DNA from: Rugalucina vietnamica
Lineage: Eukaryota > Mollusca > Bivalvia > Lucinida > Lucinidae
Assembly: GCA_964017185.1 (NCBI GenBank)
Contig: OZ024869.1
Location: forward strand, 63,750,931-63,814,930
Direction of reading: 5' to 3'
Length of the DNA stretch: 64,000 nt
The position numbers and the translations under genes are program-made. The notes beneath the pieces were generated by a model, which saw nothing but the letters and a program-made list of their open reading frames with translations, had not been told where the DNA came from and made no database searches. This document shows positions 59,201 through 64,000 of the stretch, in pieces (positions within the stretch are counted from its first letter, which is position 1; each line of letters begins with the position of its first letter).

Positions 59201-60070
59201 CAAGTACTGCCGAGTCCAACACTTTGTACAGAAAGTCATATTTGTGCTGAAAATGTAATTGTCAGTTAAATTCTTGAAAATATATTTTGCACAATGACTC
59301 GCTAATTTCGATGTCAAGGGTAAAGATAATATGGATTTTCAAGCTTGCTAAAACACAAACCTTGGAGTACCACAAACAATAATGTAGTGATAAAAATACA
59401 ACCTAACGGCGAATTGCAGTCATTTACATGTAATCGGGCATGATGTGCCCTTTGTCATGAAAATATTCGTAGAAACTTGTTTTAAAAACATTTTTATAAC
59501 TCTGAAGAGATTATAGATATTACCATTCGAGGTGTGGTGGTGAAGCGTCCCCGGGGATCGAACCTGTTCTCCCTCCGCTCAACATTCATGTAATGCTCTC
59601 TGTGAAAAGAGGAACGTTGAATAAAATTAGTTATGTCAAATTAGTATGAACTAAATGAGTTACAACTAGCATTAGTTGGCTCACGATAACATTGGCGAAG
59701 AATACAATGTAGACTCTTTTTGGAATAGAATTGCCGCGCGCGCCTTGCGGATTTTTTTTCTTTTTTTAAACAAACGTGCGCTTGTCCCAATGATGTGTGA
59801 AGCCATACTTGGTGTTTCCGTAATACGTGGACCTAGCAGCAAAATGCGAATTTCTGACATCCGTGTGCGGTGCTACACATTGTTCAAATACTTCGTTGGC
59901 TACTTTTAGGTACATCGATGTCATGGATGTTGTTCAACTGGACATTGACACAAACCCTTGCTTTACTTTGTTAAAGTTGATGATGAGTGTACTTTTAGCT
60001 GCTTGTTAGAAACACATAATAAGTCACTTACATTGGAAGTTCAGTTAGGCAACCTGGTACATGTTTATGT
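30506..60070 (-). CDS. Giant acidic-repeat protein with basic N-terminus and TQT ladder
   Basis: Minus-strand exons 60032-60070, 59524-59599, 58987-59246, 57550-57701, 56341-56456, 55880-56021, 55206-55255 and 30506-53008 all have GT-AG borders, and every phase matches. The model gives 7,778 residues and is open at its N-terminus. A possible further exon (60415-60437) would add RKSVYLGR in phase but is weak. Residues 1-280 hold a motif-like ENRFDPRGRFTTTPRM, HKYDFLYKVLDSAVLDATN, and a basic RS/SP-rich stretch (RRKSRSPERPRTSVKSPQR). About 915-960 carry six TQT motifs. About 1184-7487 are roughly 95 acidic 66-residue repeats. The C-terminal 290 residues are non-repetitive, with YELDDVTVILYID, DDSWTDISELEV and one more TQT. 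No membrane segment or enzyme motif is visible. Composition invites a futsch/MAP1-like label, but I see no homology beyond the short SVKDEA string. Likely a disordered intracellular scaffold or spacer (inference). The ATG at 53074 lies in the intron and is not the start: the acceptor at 53008 gives phase 0. Confidence 0.8.
31380..50290 (-). repeat. Coding tandem array, about 95 units of 198 bp (66 residues)
   Basis: The consensus unit runs EKDISVTDESVKDEA, VIAPVDLDQEEKISEEPA, EKEISTEEMSPKDEA, EITPTVIDEEQQSAQEPS. The period is 66 codons throughout, with rare in-frame exceptions: one added codon in the 43.5-kb and 44.9-kb units, a 25-codon loss near 36.86 kb and a 33-codon loss near 47.28 kb. 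Per unit there are 23 acidic and 5 basic residues. The consensus has no Cys, Phe, Trp, Tyr or Arg. Units near both margins are more diverged (TAEEPAEK variants) than the central ones (ISEEPAEK, ISERPDEK). No stop or frame loss occurs over 18.9 kb. Confidence 0.95.
43420..46200 (-). repeat. Higher-order duplication of seven repeat units (1,389 bp)
   Basis: Two adjacent blocks meet near 44810 and correspond at an offset of 1,389 bp (7 x 198 plus one extra codon). Shared rare variants include the extra codon in GCGATTTTATATTAGC at 43492 and 44881, the rare S-to-L change in SAHELSEKD, and APFDMDQEEK. I noticed only about one mismatch between the blocks. Confidence 0.85.
50966..51097 (-). other. 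Six-step TQT ladder, likely LC8 binding region
   Basis: Read on the minus strand the protein has MTQT, SQTQT, SETQT, AQTQT, VQTQT and IETQT with TQT exactly every 8 residues. TQT is the anchor of the dynein light chain LC8 (DYNLL) recognition motif, which is about 8 residues long. The five residues between anchors vary while the anchors do not. A seventh TQT (FDTQTTED) lies near the C-terminus at 30626-30634. Confidence 0.7.
53367..53552. mobile_element. MITE family A copy in the last intron of the giant gene
   Basis: GCGAAAACAAAGGCGC and GCGCCTTTGTTTTCGC enclose a changed centre (GCACAGCTGATC). The right arm has CTTAAATCCGAAATTTCAAG, GACCGAAGACCGATTTTCTC and GTGGCTCAAAT. The left end is missing. 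Confidence 0.7.
53661..53760. mobile_element. MITE family A, decayed left end
   Basis: TATGAGCCGCTGTGTGACAA resembles the family terminus; similarity fades within 100 bp. Confidence 0.35.
53986..54205. mobile_element. MITE family A, copy with changed palindrome
   Basis: CATAAGAAAACC, GACGAAAACAAAG, a centre of GATCAGCTGTGCAGT / ACTGCACAGCTGATC, CTTAAATCCGAAATTTCAAG, GGTTGGAAACC and GATGCGGCTTATATGA follow in family order. Confidence 0.7.
54763..54825. repeat. Nested hairpin in the last intron of the giant gene
   Basis: AAACAGAATAGCCC and GGGCTATTCTGTTT form the outer stem. GACGCCGCGTTTTGCGGCGTC forms a second stem inside it. Confidence 0.7.
55269..55513. mobile_element. MITE family B, copy 2
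   Basis: CGCCAGTTGTTCAAAACTTC at the left is mirrored in diverged form at the right end (TTTTGAACGATAGGGCC). The centre has AAATGTGAGACTCC-TTTGCACTGCAAA-GGATTCTCACATTTT. It matches the element at 4979-5217 and lies 14 bp from the exon at 55206-55255 of the giant gene. Confidence 0.75.
56190..56229. repeat. 40-base T homopolymer
   Basis: Uninterrupted T run inside a giant-gene intron (an A run on the coding strand). No SINE or LINE body is visible beside it. Confidence 0.9.
56763..57492. mobile_element. Iteron-rich inverted-repeat element, CGTGG type
   Basis: Perfect 27-bp terminal inverted repeats start AAGCCCCGTTTACACATTC and end with ACGATTTT (56763-56789 and 57466-57492). The interior is almost wholly built of CCGTGGTAAA / ATCGTGGTTA / TCGTAGTAGA-like blocks every 10-11 bp. 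It lies in a giant-gene intron, 57 bp downstream of the donor of exon 57550-57701. No coding frame and no clear target duplication. Confidence 0.8.
57838..57997 (+). CDS. Doubtful plus-strand terminal exon or gene fragment
   Basis: After a plausible acceptor (GTTTTACATAG at 57827-57837) a frame reads LGVNLAGTKGIALVNGPKKQ, continues with FDFLNDNLPKHFDRYPYKQ, and ends at a TGA. The composition is protein-like, but I find no upstream exon or donor and do not recognise the family. It lies inside an intron of the minus-strand gene. A decayed gene fragment or chance are both possible. Confidence 0.2.
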
Positions 60071-61585
60071 CTGCAGGTTGTACTATATCAGTATAAATAT
60101 GTAATAAGATTTGCAGAGATTAATTAATTCTGTCATAACCAATAATCAGGGATTAGTGTTAAAGTGCAGTCATCGGTTTTGTACTCGTAAATGTAGAGAC
60201 AAAACTCAGTCTCTCTCGGTACATCCAGGATTCCGATGTGAATCGAAACCAGCGTACGAGGGTTGTTCATAAATCATCTAATTGGGAAAAAGAAGAAAAC
60301 AATTATTAACGTATGGCTTGCTATGACTCGAGTAATTCCTCGTCTATGTGTCCGGTATGTCTGTATTTTGTCTCTGTTTCTGTTCTGGGGTAAGTAAGAG
60401 GGTTTATGCCTCACCGTCCCAGGTAAACAGACTTTCTCTATGCAAGACGTGTTCCTCAATCTTACATTTTGTGGACATTTTAAGTATCAGTGTTATAGTA
60501 TTCTTGGACTATTAAATTATCAAAGCAAACATGTCAATATGAGATAAGTGTGAATGCCTCGATTATAAAATACATCTTAATCTATGCATGTATTGACTTA
60601 TTGATAATGAATTAAAATTTTACGGTCTGAAAGTTTGAAAGTCGTAATACATAAATTTATTTGCGGTTTTCTCATAAAACAGTAAAATTTGTCATTGCAC
60701 CACGCGAAGATTCGAAAATAGGCTTAATGCCCACTGTCATTCTACATATGGGTCATTATCAAAAAATGGAGCAATCCAGAAAGGCAAAACGAAAAAAATT
60801 AGTTGTCCATTTTTTCTTTTTTAATGGGATAGTTTTATTAACAGGAGCATATAGAATATGGAAATAAAATATGCCGAGTTTAACTGAACAAATAGTGCAC
60901 CAGCATTAGTTAATTGTATGGTACCCTTGAAAAAATATCAGTGCTGTCACGAACAAACTTTCTTGCGTAAAACGCTCATTTGATAAGACTTCCCCAATCT
61001 GTAAGTGGGGGCATATATAACTTGCCACGAACAATAGTTCACACAAACCTTAAATACTTTCAATGAATTAACGGGGAAGAGATCTTCAATGAAAATGCAC
61101 ATACTGTGATTTGTTCTGTTTCTGAAACGCTTTATTTTTGTAGACATAATCTTGTGGGATTAAACCAAAAATAAGTTCTGCTAAACGTTTACTATTTCAG
61201 TATAGTATCATAACATACCAAAAGCAATTACTTTTATATGATGCGTTTTAAGTATTTTAAATAATTATGACCGTGACAGCACTGATATCGTGACAGCACT
61301 GATGTTGTCGTGACAGATCTGATAATTATCAGATCTCGCCTTTTTCATTCCAATGTGTACGGAAATGATTAATTTCTGACCATTTACAGATGAGCTTAGG
61401 GGCAGTGACTCACTTAAGGTAGCAACCAACGAAGCCTTTGCTGTTGCTCTAACCAGGGACACCTTTTGCGTAGATCCAATGCTCAAAAAAAAAAAACAGA
61501 AAAAAAAAAAAACAAAAAAACATGTTCGCTTCACGCAAACCAAACGCGATGTAACACGTAAAGCGCAGTAGAAGCGCTGTTCATC

Positions 61586-61645
61586 TTAAGCAGCAGCATG
61601 AGAAAATGTGTCTTTGGGGCTTTCGACCAGTCTGAGACAACCAGG
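61586..61645. mobile_element. MITE family A-like fragment
   Basis: GCAGCATGAGAAAATGTGTC and TTTCGACCAGTCTGAGACAA resemble the long arm of the family in diverged form. Confidence 0.3.
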
Positions 61646-61724
61646 ATAGTTCACGACAAAAGACCGCATTAAGTTTAGGACCCTATCACGGATTTTACGG
61701 AGCTGGGTAGCACGGCCATTTTGT

Positions 61725-61932
61725 TTGTTTGTGTTTCTGTTGGGGCTTAACGTCCCAGTCAACAATTTTTTAGTCATGTCGGGACGGAGCCAACGCTTCC
61801 TGAGTTTAACCAGTACTGTAGGGAATTAATGTGTCTTGCCCAAGGACACATCACGGTGACGCCTGTGGTGATCGTACCCAGGACCTCTCGATTCGGAGTC
61901 CGACGCTATACCACTACGCCACCGCGCTCCCC
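61725..61932 (-). mobile_element. tRNA-derived SINE, third family
   Basis: On the minus strand GGCGTAGTGGTATAGCGTC resembles an A box and GGTCCTGGGTACGATCACC a B box. A body with TGTCCTTGGGCAAGACAC follows, a motif seen in conserved central domains of several invertebrate SINEs. The tail end is taken at the T-rich plus-strand stretch near 61725. Confidence 0.65.
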
Positions 61933-63851
61933 ACGGCCATATTGTTTTCAGGGAGCTTGGGAAAACTGGAAAACAATTGAAGGGAATTGAGGATTACTAG
62001 AAGAGAACACTCTTGGTTTAAGGAAGCTGGGAGCAAGGAAAAGATTTTTAGGGAGCTAGGGAGAAAGGTCATTTTTCTTTTAGTGAGCTTGGATCTAATA
62101 CCTCCTTTGATGGGCCTCAACTTTAGGTTGACTTGCAGCTGAGCTGCACATTTGCTTTCACATATATCCCATTAAATCCCACTTTTATGTAGTGACGTAT
62201 ACAGGGTAAAATGAGGTATACAATGTTACTGCTTTTTGTTTCTAAAATTTGACAATCAGATATATTTTTTTCTTCAATTTTTAAAGCTAAAAAAATCTCT
62301 GTATATTGCATGGGTAACACATTTTCGTAATGGTATGCAACATACAAACACACTGAAAGACACATGCGTCAGAAAAGGTTAAATTTTCGTATTTTCATGT
62401 ACCATAGACCCCTACCCCTAGTGTGTATATTACCGGGTCCCTTTTTTCGAGGTGTATGCATTTGGTAGGTTTTACGGCACACCCGTACTTGCATTACCCC
62501 GAGTTGCCCCTCCCACCCCTTGGCGTTTTAAACAAAAAAGGCGATTTTTCCGTATAAAGTTGGGGCTTAAAATGTCTTTTTTTTTACTGAAAAGGGGTAA
62601 TCTAATTTGGAATGGACCGCCAAAAAGGGCATTTATTGCGTGACATACACAAACTGTCTAAATATCATTATGGGAGTACCACCCCCGGGGCTATTTGTTT
62701 ACCGTGGTCGACGAAGCATTTTGAATTTGTAGTTTTGTATCACCCACACACAGTCACACACCTCAAACGATTTTCAAAGCGATATGAATTGGCCACTTCT
62801 GACTGCTGCTGGCGTTAGTAGCTGAGACCCTCTGGTGAAAGGCGACCTAACTCTTGTCAGCCTAGGAAATTACCTGAATCCACACCTGCTGACAGAAGTC
62901 AACTCAGTGCTGTCACATCATTACTGTCACGACCGTGACAGCACTGATCCGTGACAGTACTGAGTTTCACACAGAAATTTAATTCTAGTGACTAACAACA
63001 GAATGCAGGATGAAAACTTTGCATGTCTATTCTTACTGCTCCTAAGTTGAAATTCAGTCATGGTTTTAAAATGTATGTGATATTTACAATAAGCGGCAAA
63101 ATGCGCGTGATAGGACTGATGCTTGTAAAATTCCCACTCCAATTCTGACATGTCTTTATGGTATAGCAACGGAGTAATGCGATTTGTTCAAAAGTTTTTT
63201 ACCCTAACTTCTTCAGCTTGGTGTCGTCTACAAAACGCGATTGTTTTGATCCGGGAAAATGATTTGTAACTCTGGTCAAAAATCGATTTTCAATAACTGT
63301 GACAGCACTGATACGTTTTCCAGGGACAACACTATATATGTGTGTATCATAAGATTTTTGAATTTGACTTCAATAACATTCTATGCAATAGATGGTCACA
63401 GAAAATGTGATTTCTGTCAAGCTTCTTTTGCAATGGAAACAAATAAAACTACTTACCCTGACCCAGGGACACGGTAAAAATCGATAAAATAGCACTTCTA
63501 GCATCTCTTTTTTGCAAATAACGTACTCGGAACGTGAAATCGCGTGTGGTTCTAGTAAAGCACCGCGGAAACTAATATTATACATGGAATAAGCAAACCT
63601 CGGACATCGCGCTTGCGAGAAAACCATCAAGGACAAGGATTGCTCCATTTTTTGATAATGACCCATATATACTTTCGTCGAACACATTTGTTTAAGCAAT
63701 TTATAATGACACTTCCAGAAAAAAGTTTTGTTACATATTTTGGACATGTCTACTCTATTCTGAACTATTGACCTTAATGCCTGAGTGTTGCTGATTATAT
63801 CGCGGGAGCTTCTTATCCTATATCTAGGTGATCCTAATTATATATAGATGC

Positions 63852-64000
63852 TTTATATACTCAACAAAAAAAGTTAAAGAAAATGTGTTCAAGTGCTTAT
63901 TACAATAAATCTAGCAAAGTTTTAGAAATTCAAACTTCAGAATGGTATAAAGTGTCTTTTAATCTTTCCAATGAGGCCTTATTTGAACTGATAGCACCTG
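63852..64000. mobile_element. Start of a mariner-type element, cut by the window end
   Basis: TATACTCAACAAAAAAAGTT resembles the terminal repeat of the 20300 element (TATACTCATCAAAAGAAGTT) and begins with TA. The rest lies outside the window. Confidence 0.4.

Larger units (their letters stand above)
60747..63672. repeat. 30-bp inverted pair with dispersed GTGACAGCACTGAT
   Basis: TATGGGTCATTATCAAAAAA and the adjoining TGGAGCAATCC at about 60747-60776 recur inverted at 63643-63672. Between them CGTGACAGCACTGAT or its reverse complement appears at about 60945, 61272, 61289, 62907, 62936 and 63299, with looser forms beside these. This could be one 2.9-kb non-autonomous element with inverted subterminal motifs. 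A SINE (61725-61932) lies inside. Confidence 0.4.

Noticed and set aside
59548-59560. B-box-like GGTTCGATCCC on the minus strand as a tRNA or SINE
   Set aside because: It lies within a supported exon (NRFDPRG) and has no A box at the right distance.

Overview
This is an AT-rich animal nuclear sequence with GT-AG introns, long intergenic and intronic stretches packed with small inverted-repeat transposons, and two pearl-type elements (147-bp core units, tetranucleotide tail, terminal hairpin) of the kind known from bivalve molluscs. A marine bivalve is the best guess. That is an inference from repeat style; no species is named by the sequence.

Two host genes can be reconstructed. On the plus strand, five coding exons (19916-27945) join in phase into a 227-residue secreted protein with a signal peptide and one laminin-G domain. 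Its second intron has been filled by a Tc1/mariner-type remnant, an 0.85-kb tandem duplication and a broken LINE that itself carries a palindromic insertion. On the minus strand lies a giant gene (30506 to at least 60070). Seven small exons encode a basic N-terminal part and splice in phase into one uninterrupted 22.5-kb exon of 7,500 codons. About 18.9 kb of that exon is an array of roughly 95 copies of a 66-residue, strongly acidic unit, and the unit is itself a diverged dimer of a 33-residue module. Between the N-terminal part and the array sits a strict 8-residue ladder of six TQT motifs, which look like dynein light chain LC8 sites. I do not recognise the family. This gene is the most striking object in the window.

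Layout: 1-12.7 kb is intergenic, with hAT-like and MITE-like elements, pearl elements and tRNA-derived SINEs, several nested inside one another. 12.75-17.18 kb is bounded by 140-bp inverted arms. 17.9-19.4 kb holds two copies of an older repeat, one interrupted by a small transposon whose empty site survives in the other copy. 19.9-27.9 kb is the laminin-G gene. 28.5-30.2 kb has foldback elements. 30.5-60.4 kb is the giant gene, whose upstream introns hold more MITEs, including one built of about 10-bp iterons. 60.7-64 kb is repeat-rich, with a SINE and the start of a mariner-type element at the window edge.

Nothing links the two host genes functionally. No rRNA, genuine tRNA, CRISPR, operon structure or virus-like element was found.
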